Shown here: piece after piece, positions 22,534 to 31,279 of the stretch
How the letters are laid out: each line of letters begins with the position of its first letter
How positions within the stretch are numbered: the first letter of the stretch is position 1
IMG/VR virus record: IMGVR_UViG_3300020433_000671
Location: 1 to 64,000 of that record
Source of the DNA: a virus
Reading direction: 5' to 3' (one strand)
DNA length: 64,000 nucleotides
Program-made: the position numbers and the translations under genes
Notes under the pieces: generated by a model
The model's database searches: none
Told to the model about the DNA's origin: nothing
The model's input: only the letters and a program-made list of their open reading frames with translations

Positions 22534-23153
22534 TACATGTAGTGAAGATAAGATCCAACAATATATTTTGTGCCTTTGGTAACTGGACGACCAGCATGAC
22601 GGTACATCCAGTTTGGAGGGAACATCAATATTCTAGCACACTTTGGATCAATTGCATGATTAATTTTTGGAAACTCTGTAGTTCCACCTTCCTCAACATC
22701 ATTCAAGTATAAGAAACATACTAAAAATCTACGAGCAGAATTGTGGTCTCCAACGTCAACATGATCTGCAAATTCATCAGTAGAATTTTCACGATATTTT
22801 TTAATCCTATACTCTTCAAATGAATATTTGGCAGGAAAGTCTGGACCTAGATCAACTTCATCTACATACCTACCAACAGATTCAATAAAATGATATTGAA
22901 TTTGTTTTTGTATACCCATCCATGCAACATCTCTTGCTGCATACCGTTTAGATATATTCATCTCGGTAAACGTAGGTCTTTGTGATCTATCGATGTATTC
23001 TTGATGCTCTTCTTGTGAATTAAATAATTCTATTATTTCTTCACAGAGTTCTTTATCGCAAATATCATCATAAGTTTTAATATAATCTGTAAGTCTTGTA
23101 AGAGAGGGTTTAACTAAATCTGATAATGAGACATTTAAAGGACTAACTTCCAT
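22533..23153 (-). CDS. 2-oxoglutarate/Fe(II) oxygenase (prolyl-4-hydroxylase type)
   Basis: About 206 residues. The jelly-roll core includes [20 protein letters not shown] (HxD iron ligands), [15 protein letters not shown], and [20 protein letters not shown] (second His and the Lys that grips 2-oxoglutarate). Family members hydroxylate proteins or other substrates; the cyanophage substrate is not known. The start at 23153 is chosen because GAGGAG lies eight bases upstream; it overlaps the uvsX stop. A second oxygenase lies at 48780-49376. Confidence 0.94.
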   Translation of the reverse strand: MEVSPLNVSLSDLVKPSLTRLTDYIKTYDDICDKELCEEIIELFNSQEEHQEYIDRSQRPTFTEMNISKRYAARDVAWMGIQKQIQYHFIESVGRYVDEVDLGPDFPAKYSFEEYRIKKYRENSTDEFADHVDVGDHNSARRFLVCFLYLNDVEEGGTTEFPKINHAIDPKCARILMFPPNWMYRHAGRPVTKGTKYIVGSYLHYM

Positions 23154-24153
23154 AACAAAACTCCTCTGCAGCAATTTCATCAAGTGCTTGCATCACTTCA
23201 GTGGTAAAATATGTTTCTGGTTCCTTAAGTATTTGTTTTGCATATACTTTTTTACCATTCATCTCATATCTACCTGCTACATTTTTCCAGAGTCCACCCT
23301 TCTCACCTAATTCTAACAATCCATAGTACTTGTCAAGACCTTTGTCAAAAAACAGACGTGTTTCAATTTGAGAATTTTCTTTAGTTAGTCTGGATTTGTG
23401 CGTTTTGCATTTGATAATATTTCCAACAATCTCCGTACCATCCTTTTCCTTCTTTTTTGATAGATATACAATTGTTGATGAAGCATACTTAAGTCCACTT
23501 CCACCTCCCATTTCTTTCGTAGGCACATAAGAACCAATCACATCATATGTATGATTAGTGACGAGCATTGGAACATTTGCTTTACCTAATTTTAACGTTA
23601 ATACACGAAAAGCACCCTTAATAAGTTGACTTTTAGTCATGTCACGTACCTGTTTATCTGCCGCAACATCTTGAATTTCTTTCTCTGTAGAAAGCATACC
23701 CAAAGAATCTAAAACAAACATTAAAGGTTGACGCTTTTCTTCAGATTGTTCTTCATATTTGTCTAAGATTCTACATGCTTGTGTTCTAAACTGTTCAATA
23801 GTAGAAACAGGAACAATCATCATGCGATCAGATGGAATACCACGATCCTCAATCATCTGCTTAGATATAGCAGACTCAGATTCAAAATAAATTACTCCAG
23901 CATCGGGATTAGATTCAAGGAAATGCTGAACAATCCCAAGACAAAAGAAAGTCTTGCCAGTAGAAGACTCACCAGCGATAGCGGTAATTTTATTTGAGGG
24001 AACTCCACCATAAATTGAACCGCTAACCAAAGCATTGAAAATATGACTACCAGTGTCAATGAAACTAGCAGTGTCTCCTGCTGAGACACCATCACTAACA
24101 AGTCCTGCATACTCATTGCCAATCTCCTTTGCTACATCTGTTAGAAAACTCAT
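23143..24153 (-). CDS. uvsX: Recombinase (T4 UvsX/RecA family)
   Basis: 336 residues. Walker [12 protein letters not shown] (about residue 60), catalytic/Walker B region [18 protein letters not shown] (about 145), and [14 protein letters not shown] (about 205) identify the strand-exchange recombinase used for repair and recombination-dependent replication. It works with UvsY (49383-49811). Start overlaps the 50-codon gene upstream as ATGA. Confidence 0.97.
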   Translation of the reverse strand: MSFLTDVAKEIGNEYAGLVSDGVSAGDTASFIDTGSHIFNALVSGSIYGGVPSNKITAIAGESSTGKTFFCLGIVQHFLESNPDAGVIYFESESAISKQMIEDRGIPSDRMMIVPVSTIEQFRTQACRILDKYEEQSEEKRQPLMFVLDSLGMLSTEKEIQDVAADKQVRDMTKSQLIKGAFRVLTLKLGKANVPMLVTNHTYDVIGSYVPTKEMGGGSGLKYASSTIVYLSKKKEKDGTEIVGNIIKCKTHKSRLTKENSQIETRLFFDKGLDKYYGLLELGEKGGLWKNVAGRYEMNGKKVYAKQILKEPETYFTTEVMQALDEIAAEEFCYGS

Positions 24154-24302
24154 GGACTTTTTTTAAATAATTTTGTAATGTAATTAGAACGTTTCATGGC
24201 ACGTTCAAACCATTCTGCTTCTGATTTGTCGAAGAACTCTTTTTCATCTGGCACTGCACCAGCACCGAAAGCTTTTTGATATTCAACAATGTATGTGGTC
24301 AT
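24150..24302 (-). CDS. 50-residue protein between polymerase and uvsX
   Basis: [20 protein letters not shown] then [20 protein letters not shown] with a basic end. ATGA overlaps link it to the polymerase stop (upstream) and to uvsX (downstream), so expression is very likely although no domain is recognised. It may be a small replication accessory factor; that is context only. Confidence 0.8.
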   Translation of the reverse strand: MTTYIVEYQKAFGAGAVPDEKEFFDKSEAEWFERAMKRSNYITKLFKKSP

Positions 24303-26785
24303 CCGAATAAAAATTCAAGGTTAGCAACTTTTTCTGGCTTCCATCCGATTGTATCCATAATAACTTTAATTGGTTCAAGAAAACTCTTGTTAAATTGTAA
24401 GTCATAATCCACCTGTTTGTCAAGTCCAAACTCACGAGGAAAAGTGTTCAAGAAACTGATTACATTTTCTCCGATTTTGTTGGGTGTTTTTAGATATACA
24501 AATTTAATCTTTTCGCCATCCTGTATTAAGGGATACTTATGTTTTAATTTGTTCTTCTTATTATGAAAGTTATAGAGCAATGCTCCTCTAACATGAATAG
24601 GTGTTCCTTTTGAATAAAGGGTAGCAGGATGTGCCCATTTATTTAGATTATTACATCCTCTCGGAAATGAGATATCTTCAATAGGTAATGATGTAAACTC
24701 TTCCCTAAAATTAGCAATAAATTTCTGTGCTGCATCTTCATCTTTGTTCATAATTACAGACATACAATCTCTAATTGCTGTGCGACAAGCAGCAGGAGTA
24801 GAAGACTTAACTGCCTCAATACCCATCATCTTAAGTTTAGGTTTCTCATAACGAACACCTTCACTATCCCACACATTAAGAATGTAACGTTTCTTAGCAG
24901 TCCATATACCCTTATTGGCAATGTTCTCCCTTTTCATGAACATCTTTTGCTCATAAGCACCTACGTACTCGGCCAATTCTTCGTAAGAACTCGTAATATA
25001 CTTCTCAAGTTCCATCTCACAGACCTTATTAAGGAACGAGACAATGCTCTTATCAGTTTTCTCTCTGCCCTTGTATACAGTGTCGACCAAAGGACCGAGA
25101 TTGAGGTAGATACTATCAGTATCACTAGCAATAACATAATCTTCCTCCTCTGTTTTAAGTATTTTATTCAAATAAGTATTCATTTTGTTTTCAATCCAAC
25201 GAATACTTACTTGTCCACTAAGTGTGATCGCTTCAGCGTTCGCAAGATTGTAGTACCTGAAGTATTGGTTACCGATAGCACCGTAGGCAGAATTAAGTTG
25301 AATCTTTCTTGCCATTTGGATGTTGTTGAACTTTGAGATATCTCTCTTGAGTTGCTCTGTTGGTTTCTTTTCATTTTCCTGTTTGGCGATAAGCATCTTC
25401 TTCTTATAGATTGTTCGCTCATCGTAAATTTTTTGCATGATTTTTGGTAGGAATCCATGAATATCCTTACGGTATTGAGCACCGTTAGCACATGTTGCGA
25501 ACTCAGGATCAATCTCTACATCTTGATTTAAGATCCTTTCAACGCTCGCACTGGGATGTCTAGTCTCCCTGAGGGTTTCTGGGGAGATATTGTACTGCAT
25601 AATAAGATGAGGATACAGACTATTGAGGTCAAAACTGACAACCCAATCATACTTTCCTGGAATCGGTTCTTTGACATAAGCACCTGCGTATTTTTCATCT
25701 TTTTTAGATCCCTTACGGGGTGGAACAACAATGTTCTTCTCACGTAGGTAATTGTAAATAATGGTATCCCACATACGAACCTGTGAATACACATCCTCAA
25801 AGTTTACCTTAGCATCATAAGACATAGTGATTGCTAGTTCTAGCAACTTCATCTTGTCTTCAAGACGGTCAATCAACTCAACGTCTTGGATGTTGTATTC
25901 CATGAACTTCTGCCAATCAGATGTATAGAAGTCCTTAAAGTTTTCATACTCACTGTGATCAACCTTACGTTGTCCTAATTCGACAAAAGCAATGTGATCA
26001 AGTCTGTAGGATTCTTGGTTACTATAAGTAAACTTACGGTAAAGGTCAAGGTAGTCAAGAATGTTGACCCCACTAATATCATAAGCATAGTTTTTACGTC
26101 CTTGGACATATACTTCCCTCTCATTTGCACGGTTCCATGGTGACAGACTCTTCATCCATTTCTCACCAAGGACTCTGTTTACACGTCTAGCAATGTATGG
26201 TACGTCATACAAATTAACATTCCATCCTGTAAGAATATCTGGAGTATTTTCAACCCACCAACCAAGAAAATGATTTAACATTTCTTTTTCATTCCAAAAG
26301 ATGTGAGTCTCTAGACCTTCTGGTGCTTCAAATTCACGAGTTGCCCAACAATAATACTTCTTAGTCACCATATCCTTAATGGTGATTGATAACATTTCTT
26401 CTGCTGCCTCTTCTACATTAGGGAATCCATTTTCGCATTGAACCTCAATGTCCATTGCATAGATTTTCATCTGATTGATACTGTAATCAATCTCATTAGG
26501 AAACTCTTGGGTAATAAACTGATATACAAATCGCTCATACCCATGTACTTTAAACCCATCAACATTCTCATACTGTGAGATAAACTCTCTTGCCTCTCGT
26601 GAAGATTCAAACTTAACTGGACGGACGTTATCTCCTTCAAGTGTTTTGTACTTCTCTTCTTTATTTGAAGTTACGAATAAAGTAGGACTAAAATGGGTAC
26701 GAGATTGAACTCTTTGTCCATCTTCGTACCCACGATATAGAATTGTATTACCTGCAAGTTGAACGTTGGTGTAGAACCTACTCAT
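24299..26785 (-). CDS. DNA polymerase (T4 gp43-like, family B)
   Basis: 828 residues from the ATG at 26785 (MSRFYTNVQLAGNTILYRGY). The 3'-5' exonuclease motifs are KIYAMDIEVQ and DILTGWNVNLYDVPY; polymerase motif A is SFDLNSLYPHLIMQYN, motif B KIQLNSAYGAIGN and motif C VIASDTDSIYL. All catalytic Asp residues are present, so both activities should be intact. The start overlaps the upstream Sm-like gene by 8 bases; the 26824 start would extend further into it. No intein is seen. Confidence 0.98.
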   Translation of the reverse strand: MSRFYTNVQLAGNTILYRGYEDGQRVQSRTHFSPTLFVTSNKEEKYKTLEGDNVRPVKFESSREAREFISQYENVDGFKVHGYERFVYQFITQEFPNEIDYSINQMKIYAMDIEVQCENGFPNVEEAAEEMLSITIKDMVTKKYYCWATREFEAPEGLETHIFWNEKEMLNHFLGWWVENTPDILTGWNVNLYDVPYIARRVNRVLGEKWMKSLSPWNRANEREVYVQGRKNYAYDISGVNILDYLDLYRKFTYSNQESYRLDHIAFVELGQRKVDHSEYENFKDFYTSDWQKFMEYNIQDVELIDRLEDKMKLLELAITMSYDAKVNFEDVYSQVRMWDTIIYNYLREKNIVVPPRKGSKKDEKYAGAYVKEPIPGKYDWVVSFDLNSLYPHLIMQYNISPETLRETRHPSASVERILNQDVEIDPEFATCANGAQYRKDIHGFLPKIMQKIYDERTIYKKKMLIAKQENEKKPTEQLKRDISKFNNIQMARKIQLNSAYGAIGNQYFRYYNLANAEAITLSGQVSIRWIENKMNTYLNKILKTEEEDYVIASDTDSIYLNLGPLVDTVYKGREKTDKSIVSFLNKVCEMELEKYITSSYEELAEYVGAYEQKMFMKRENIANKGIWTAKKRYILNVWDSEGVRYEKPKLKMMGIEAVKSSTPAACRTAIRDCMSVIMNKDEDAAQKFIANFREEFTSLPIEDISFPRGCNNLNKWAHPATLYSKGTPIHVRGALLYNFHNKKNKLKHKYPLIQDGEKIKFVYLKTPNKIGENVISFLNTFPREFGLDKQVDYDLQFNKSFLEPIKVIMDTIGWKPEKVANLEFLFG

Positions 26786-27026
26786 TCGCTGCGTTATACT
26801 CCTTGGTAATTTGTTCTGATGCATCCACTATAGTCAAAACTGAGTCAGATGTCAAGAACAAATCACGTTGTGAAGCAAATGCAGGAAAAGGTGATAGAAC
26901 TCCTTCAGGTGAAATACTAAAACATTTTTCAACTAATATCGATGGTTCTTCATCTAACTCAGTTACTTGACCGATTAAATATTCACTCCTGTTTGTCATC
27001 AACAGGACTTTCAGATTCGTTTCCAT
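26778..27026 (-). CDS. 82-residue Sm-like candidate upstream of DNA polymerase
   Basis: METNLKVLLMTNRSEYLIGQ then VTELDEEPSILVEKCFSISP forms a small beta-barrel-like pattern: strand, turn and a strand with conserved Gly-x-Val. The end VLTIVDASEQITKEYNAANE matches the C-terminal shape of three other proteins in this window (26983, 34511, 46870). The start at 27026 has GGAG six bases upstream. It overlaps both neighbours. Confidence 0.74.
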   Translation of the reverse strand: METNLKVLLMTNRSEYLIGQVTELDEEPSILVEKCFSISPEGVLSPFPAFASQRDLFLTSDSVLTIVDASEQITKEYNAANE

Positions 27027-27348
27027 TGGTTGCTCCAACTAGTTGATTGTATTTTGAGACTACATCATCATGTGTTTCATAAGCACTAATGATTTCATCA
27101 TAACGAACAATTATCTTTTGTTCTTTTGAAAGAGGTGCATAAGGTTCCATCGTAATTTCAGGATTACTGAGTTTATGGATGTTACCATCATCATCCTCAA
27201 CACTCATTGCATCAGAAACCCAAACAGTATATGGTTTGATTAACTGATAACCAAGGATTTTTTTATCTGGATCTCCTTCTTGACTAATTTCACGGATGTC
27301 ACAAATAACATCTTCACCTCCTCTTGTTCTTACGACCCTTACGCTCAT
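26983..27348 (-). CDS. 121-residue Sm-like candidate
   Basis: MSVRVVRTRGGEDVICDIRE then DPDKKILGYQLIKPYTVWVS: first-strand pattern with GGEDVI, a counterpart to SGEEVL (46870) and TGEEIV (34511). The helix-like end has IIVRYDEIISAYETHDDVVS. Probable start is the ATG at 27348; the longer frame to 27444 is inside the upstream gene. Function unknown. Confidence 0.75.
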   Translation of the reverse strand: MSVRVVRTRGGEDVICDIREISQEGDPDKKILGYQLIKPYTVWVSDAMSVEDDDGNIHKLSNPEITMEPYAPLSKEQKIIVRYDEIISAYETHDDVVSKYNQLVGATNGNESESPVDDKQE

Positions 27349-27544
27349 AGTCCCTCCTTTCAATTTCGTGTACTGCTCCCTTGATAACATCCTTAAGGAT
27401 TCTATCTTCGGGTATATTTTTTTGTTCTGCGATGGGTCTAACAATTCGCAGAAGTTCTTCAGTATAACCTGAAGGCACCTCTAATGTCAAGAGGTCTGAT
27501 TCCCCACTGTAACTATTTGGTTTGCAATTTAAATAGACATTCAT
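27314..27544 (-). CDS. 76-residue hypothetical protein with basic tail
   Basis: MNVYLNCKPNSYSGESDLLT, a helical centre (ELLRIVRPIAEQKNIPEDRI) and a strongly basic end, RRDYERKGRKNKRR. GGAGG lies five bases before the ATG at 27544. It is the first gene after the terminator at 27555-27582 and overlaps the Sm-like gene by 35 bases. The tail could bind nucleic acid; no domain is recognised. Confidence 0.75.
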   Translation of the reverse strand: MNVYLNCKPNSYSGESDLLTLEVPSGYTEELLRIVRPIAEQKNIPEDRILKDVIKGAVHEIERRDYERKGRKNKRR

Positions 27545-27554
27545 CATATCCTCC

Positions 27555-27582
27555 AAATAAAAAGAGACCCAACGGGTCTCTT
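27555..27582 (-). terminator. Hairpin terminator AAGAGACCC
   Basis: AAGAGACCC/GGGTCTCTT with a 3-base loop, followed by a T-rich tract on the minus strand. It ends the small unit 27602-27787 and anything read through from hsp20. The stem is almost the same as that of the gp23 terminator. Confidence 0.88.
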
Positions 27583-27601
27583 CTGTTGTACATTATATAT
27601 G

Positions 27602-27787
27602 CTAATAATCATCACTTGTCTGTGACTCCACCCATTCAGCATTGTTTTTACAGTATGCATCAGCATCTATTTGCATATGCCAGTGGGTGACAGTATGAAG
27701 AGTCTGTATTAAGACCATCAGACCTAGTAAGACCACAGGTCCTGACCACAGTGGATGCACCATTATCTCACCTGGTGTTCGTTTCAT
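27602..27787 (-). CDS. 61-residue membrane protein
   Basis: One membrane helix (about residues 17-35, GPVVLLGLMVLIQTLHTVTH), then a polar end, DAYCKNNAEWVESQTSDDY. A TTGACA-type promoter (about 27817-27845) precedes it and a terminator follows, so it is a one-gene unit with a host-type promoter. Family unknown. Confidence 0.72.
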   Translation of the reverse strand: MKRTPGEIMVHPLWSGPVVLLGLMVLIQTLHTVTHWHMQIDADAYCKNNAEWVESQTSDDY

Positions 27788-27816
27788 ACTCTAACATAAA
27801 CTTTTTTATATAGAGC

Positions 27817-27845
27817 ATATTAGACTTATTTTAATCCGATGTCAA
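27817..27845 (-). promoter_or_regulatory. Sigma-70-like promoter
   Basis: TTGACA (27845-27840) on the minus strand with TAATAT about 17 bases downstream. The -35 box overlaps the stop codon of the CP12-like gene. It drives the 61-residue membrane protein gene at 27602-27787. Confidence 0.65.
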
Positions 27846-27976
27846 TTACAATACATTAAACATGATTGATTTGTCGGATGATCATCACATTCTTTTTCCC
27901 AAAAAGATTTTTTGGGAACTCTTTTGATATCTGACTTAGCGTCTTTGATGACGCTGAAAGGAGTAGTGAGTTTCAT
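27842..27976 (-). CDS. 44-residue CP12-like mini-protein
   Basis: The product is MKLTTPFSVIKDAKSDIKRV then PKKSFWEKECDDHPTNQSCL and MYCN. The C-terminal half fits the C-terminal module of CP12 (CDxNPxxxECLxY): Cys30 and Cys39 with eight residues between, Asp-Asp-His-Pro after the first Cys, and CLMY. CP12 inhibits GAPDH and phosphoribulokinase through such a redox loop. The N-terminal CP12 segment and AWDxVEEL core are absent, and the last two acidic residues are Cys-Asn. GGAGG lies seven bases before the ATG, which overlaps the hsp20 stop. Function as CP12 is a hypothesis. Confidence 0.75.
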   Translation of the reverse strand: MKLTTPFSVIKDAKSDIKRVPKKSFWEKECDDHPTNQSCLMYCN

Positions 27977-28413
27977 GATGCACCTCCTAGGTAATCTTTA
28001 CGTGAGTGATGTTCTGGTATTACTTTTCCTAACTCCACGGTGAGGAGTCCATCTTCAAAAACGACCTGTCGAACTTCGCAATCTTCGCTGAGTTGCCAAG
28101 TGCGTTTGAACGAACGTTGTGCCAAGCCCCTGTGCTGATATGTTGCATCTGTTTCTTTATCTTCTTTGATGCCTTCAACATGTAATTTTCCAAACTCCGT
28201 GAAGACTTTAACCTCTCCCTTCTTGAAGCCTGCCAGTGCGACTTCCAATCTTGACTCATGATTATTCAACTGCACCAAGTTATATGGTGGGTAATTAGAT
28301 TGGGAATCCGCCTCCCAAAATCTATTTAGATAATCATCCATTCCTATGCTGTTCTTAGTAATCTTGTCCAATAATTCTGGAAGATTCGCAGCATGATACC
28401 TTGTTAAGTTCAT
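27973..28413 (-). CDS. hsp20: Small heat-shock protein, Hsp20/IbpA type
   Basis: 146 residues with an alpha-crystallin domain (about 48-138): YNLVQLNNHESRLEVALAGF, KVFTEFGKLHVEGIKED and CEVRQVVFEDGLLTVELGKV. Hsp20 holds unfolding proteins, perhaps host photosystems or phage virion proteins, and is widespread in T4-like cyanophages. AAAGGAGG lies seven bases upstream of the ATG. It diverges from the plus-strand island; the 144-base gap must hold promoters for both sides. Confidence 0.94.
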   Translation of the reverse strand: MNLTRYHAANLPELLDKITKNSIGMDDYLNRFWEADSQSNYPPYNLVQLNNHESRLEVALAGFKKGEVKVFTEFGKLHVEGIKEDKETDATYQHRGLAQRSFKRTWQLSEDCEVRQVVFEDGLLTVELGKVIPEHHSRKDYLGGAS

Positions 28414-28557
28414 AGTTTTGCCTCCTTTAAAAGCGAGTTTTAGTTGTGTGTCCCTTACGGCGACACTATTATTTAATCATACATTATAGAAATCTTAAAT
28501 GGTATACGCCGTACATTTATCATACGGATATAAACACCTATATAGTCTTAGGTAACA

Positions 28558-29070
28558 ATGTCAAGTGGCATGAAAAAATTTATTCCTTTTATTATGCTTG
28601 CATCGGTTGGTGCTTTGATAAACCCAGTAAGGGCAGACATTACATCTAGATTTGCTTCAAGTGTACAACTAAGTGTTGGAGGTGCTCATACAACAGCTGA
28701 GAGAATTGGATCTTCGTATTCAATTTCTGGTTCTAATATTGACACTACCGATGGAACAACTGCTGGTACAGTGTCTGCTGGCACTATAGCATCAGGTGTT
28801 TATTCGCCTGGAACTATTGCAGCAACACAGGACACTGCTGGTGCAGCATTCAGCTTCACTCAGTCATACACTCAAGCTGACGCTATTCCAGGTAATGCTG
28901 TAACAGTTGGTGCATCACAAAACTTTGGTGATATATCAAGTGTTGCTGCTGGTACTACTGGTGATCTTGCTGGTCAAGTTACTAGTGCTCACACTTTTGC
29001 TAGTGTCTCTGCTGGTGGTGCTAATACTACAGCTACAACTCAGTTCGTAACAGAGCTAACTATAAAATAG
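28558..29070 (+). CDS. Secreted protein with repeat-like Ser/Thr/Gly composition
   Basis: 170 residues. MKKFIPFIMLASVGALINPV (from the second Met at 28570) followed by RA^D is a signal peptide. The mature part is rich in Ala, Gly, Ser and Thr, with beta-like VSAGTIASGVYSPGTIAAT. GAAFSFTQSYTQADAIPG is shared with the next gene (GAAFQFTQSYQGPG). It starts at 28558 or 28570. An extracytoplasmic or virion location is likely; curli-like or adhesin-like assembly is possible but unproven. Confidence 0.8.
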   Translation: MSSGMKKFIPFIMLASVGALINPVRADITSRFASSVQLSVGGAHTTAERIGSSYSISGSNIDTTDGTTAGTVSAGTIASGVYSPGTIAATQDTAGAAFSFTQSYTQADAIPGNAVTVGASQNFGDISSVAAGTTGDLAGQVTSAHTFASVSAGGANTTATTQFVTELTIK

Positions 29071-29080
29071 GTGATTAAGG

Positions 29081-29545
29081 ATGAATAAATTTATCCTATT
29101 ATTCTTATTATTAATTCCGTCTAAAACTCTTGCAGTGCCTGTGGTCCCCAATTTCCAACAGGGAAGTATGACTAGCCATACAGAAACTGAAAGCACTATA
29201 ACGGAAACCATAAATTCAGTAGATTATAGAACAGGATGGGAATACAGCGTGACTGGGGTAGGCGTTTCCAACAATGGAGAGCCACTCAACCCCAATGTGA
29301 ATACATCAACAGTGACTATAGATCCAAGCGTAGGATCAGGAGAGGGAGCAATCACAGGGAGCGTAACATCTTCCTTCGATGCTTTAGATCTCTCCAGTCA
29401 AAGCAAGTACACAATGACAACTCCAGGTGCAGCGTTTCAATTTACCCAGAGTTATCAAGGACCAGGTATGACAAATCAAACTCTCATACAGAGAACAACA
29501 GTAATAGAGTCCGTCACGGACACAACAAGCGTGTTTACCCAATAA
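29081..29545 (+). CDS. Secreted protein, paralogue of the upstream gene
   Basis: 154 residues starting with the signal peptide MNKFILLFLLLIPSKTLAVP. The mature part is beta-rich and Ser/Thr-rich, ending with GAAFQFTQSYQGPGMTNQTL then a Thr-rich end. It shares the GAAFxFTQSY block with 28558-29070, so the two probably arose by duplication. Its TAA overlaps the ATA that opens the next frame. Confidence 0.8.
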   Translation: MNKFILLFLLLIPSKTLAVPVVPNFQQGSMTSHTETESTITETINSVDYRTGWEYSVTGVGVSNNGEPLNPNVNTSTVTIDPSVGSGEGAITGSVTSSFDALDLSSQSKYTMTTPGAAFQFTQSYQGPGMTNQTLIQRTTVIESVTDTTSVFTQ

Positions 29546-30564
29546 AAGCATTATGTCTATCTGCTCTGAGTGTGGTCATTACTGCCCCTGTGAATGCACA
29601 AGGTGTAGGGGGTGTGAGTGCAACCGCAAATCCAATCGCTAATAGTTCGGGCTCGGTCACGAACCAGGCAATACAAGTTTTACAAGGTCCATACGTAACT
29701 AACACCTATGGTGGTGGTGTATCGTGTCAGGGTACGACCCTCAATATGACACCATACATCCAATTTGCTGACTCAAGGAAAGACCCTTGGGAAGATTTCT
29801 ATAACGAACCACAATACAATACTACTGATATCAGTGGTACAATGACTCCTACCTATGTTACTGTCAAGAATTATCCTTGGGAGGATTGGTACGATGATAG
29901 AACTTATACTAATGCTGCTGGTGAAGAAGTAAGGTGGTTCCCAGATGGATCAGACATTACTATCATTGAAGATATAGATGGTCCTAATGGTGTACCAGAT
30001 ATAGTTGACACTGGTGGAGAGATGACCCCATCATGGTTTAAACCTGTGCGTACAGACATGAAGGCAAATCAAAGTTTTAACGTAGGTCTTTCTGCTACAC
30101 TTTCTATACCATTGAACAGAGGTATGCAAAGGAGGTGTAGAGAGGCAGCAGAGGCACAGACAGCATCTGTTGTGCAGTTGACTGCTAATAAAAGATTAGA
30201 CTTTGAGATTGCTCGTCTTAAAAATTGTGGTGAACTCATGAAGGCTGGTATCATGTTCCATCCTAAATCACCCTATGCATCTATATGTGCTGACGTAGTT
30301 GTTACTGCACCTGGTGGACAAATTATTCCACACGAACACCAGATACCTCAACCAAAATGGACTAACCCTTCTTCTTCAGAGGGGGTAGACCTTTCTTCTC
30401 TCGGTAACGGTTCGTCTGTATCTCCGATAAAGTTGGACGGTAAGGTTTCTTCCCAAGAATCTTCTGAACTTTCGCAATCGTCTTCTTCACAACAGGTTTC
30501 ACAACCTTCAGGAGCAGATCTGCTAGGGGTTTGGCAAATAGGGCACTCGCTGTCGCCACAGTAG
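29542..30564 (+). CDS. Secreted protein with non-canonical (ATA) start
   Basis: The frame from 29542 gives (ATA)KALCLSALSVVITAPVNA^QGVGG, a good signal peptide, but no in-frame ATG, GTG or TTG lies between the upstream frame and this point. The ATA overlaps the previous TAA as ATAA, like the usual ATGA overlap. The mature part includes QVLQGPYVTNTYGGGVSCQG and RRCREAAEAQTASVVQLTAN and KRLDFEIARLKNCGELMKAG. Relatives in cyanophages have a similar core. The last 67 codons are Ser/Gln-rich and antisense to the opposing gene. Confidence 0.75.
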   Translation: MKALCLSALSVVITAPVNAQGVGGVSATANPIANSSGSVTNQAIQVLQGPYVTNTYGGGVSCQGTTLNMTPYIQFADSRKDPWEDFYNEPQYNTTDISGTMTPTYVTVKNYPWEDWYDDRTYTNAAGEEVRWFPDGSDITIIEDIDGPNGVPDIVDTGGEMTPSWFKPVRTDMKANQSFNVGLSATLSIPLNRGMQRRCREAAEAQTASVVQLTANKRLDFEIARLKNCGELMKAGIMFHPKSPYASICADVVVTAPGGQIIPHEHQIPQPKWTNPSSSEGVDLSSLGNGSSVSPIKLDGKVSSQESSELSQSSSSQQVSQPSGADLLGVWQIGHSLSPQ

Positions 30565-31264
30565 CAATTGTCGCAGTGGTTGTTACCACTCCTACTGATG
30601 GTAGGTACTGATCCATGATAGGGACAGGTTCCCAGATAGTCTCACAAATTTTACCATCAGGTGTTAGTTTATATTCTTTTACTTGCTCATCACCTTTCTG
30701 ATTTCTATCACCTATACGTCTTGCATTCTTAGGAGGACATTCGACTTCTTTAGGAATCTGACCATCTGTAGGTGGTGGGGGAGGTGGTGATGGTGCCTCT
30801 ATAGGTTCTTGTTCTTGTGTATCAACACCTTCATCACCTTTTTCTGGTTCGGTATTAATTGTTTGCCAAAATAATTCTCTAGCATCATAGTCTGCTGGTA
30901 AGTATGAAGGCATACCAGCATCACATAATGTAGTAGTTGCTTTAGGATCATCATTCACAAGGTTTTTATTCCTTGATGGATCCTTCTTAGCATTCTCTTT
31001 GTGTACTTCTACACAACCAGGCATATTAACAATAGGTGTACCAGCATTAACAGTGACTGGTACATCTATTGGTACTGCTTGTGGGGGATTAACTAACCAC
31101 TCACGTGTTTCACGTATATTAATATCCCTTATATCAGCAACAAAATTATCACGAATACCTATGGTCTCAGTGCCAATCAAAGGTATTCCTGTTCCGTTGA
31201 CTGTTATGTCAGGTATATCAAGTCCACGGATAGTAATATTAGGTACATTATGAATAGGATCCAT
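30362..31264 (-). CDS. 300-residue protein with Pro-rich linker and membrane helix
   Basis: The N-terminal 120 residues are beta-like (NITIRGLDIPDITVNGTGIP). A Glu/Pro-rich linker with SPPPPPPT (about 155-170) is followed by a Cys-containing domain (ECPPKNARRIGDRNQKGDEQ), a hydrophobic stretch (VVTTTATIATVATASALFA) and a basic tail. It converges on and overlaps the plus-strand gene by 203 bases. Function unknown; the membrane anchor and cluster suggest an envelope role. Confidence 0.82.
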   Translation of the reverse strand: MDPIHNVPNITIRGLDIPDITVNGTGIPLIGTETIGIRDNFVADIRDINIRETREWLVNPPQAVPIDVPVTVNAGTPIVNMPGCVEVHKENAKKDPSRNKNLVNDDPKATTTLCDAGMPSYLPADYDARELFWQTINTEPEKGDEGVDTQEQEPIEAPSPPPPPPTDGQIPKEVECPPKNARRIGDRNQKGDEQVKEYKLTPDGKICETIWEPVPIMDQYLPSVGVVTTTATIATVATASALFAKPLADLLLKVVKPVVKKTIAKVQKILGKKPYRPTLSEIQTNRYREKKGLPPLKKKG

Positions 31265-31279
31265 AGGTAAGTATCCATT

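Noticed and set aside
29236-29541. N-terminal 102 codons of the long plus-strand frame ending at 30564
   Set aside because: This part overlaps the secreted protein gene at 29081-29545 in another frame, is Arg/Ser-rich and puts the signal peptide in the middle; the real gene appears to begin at 29542.
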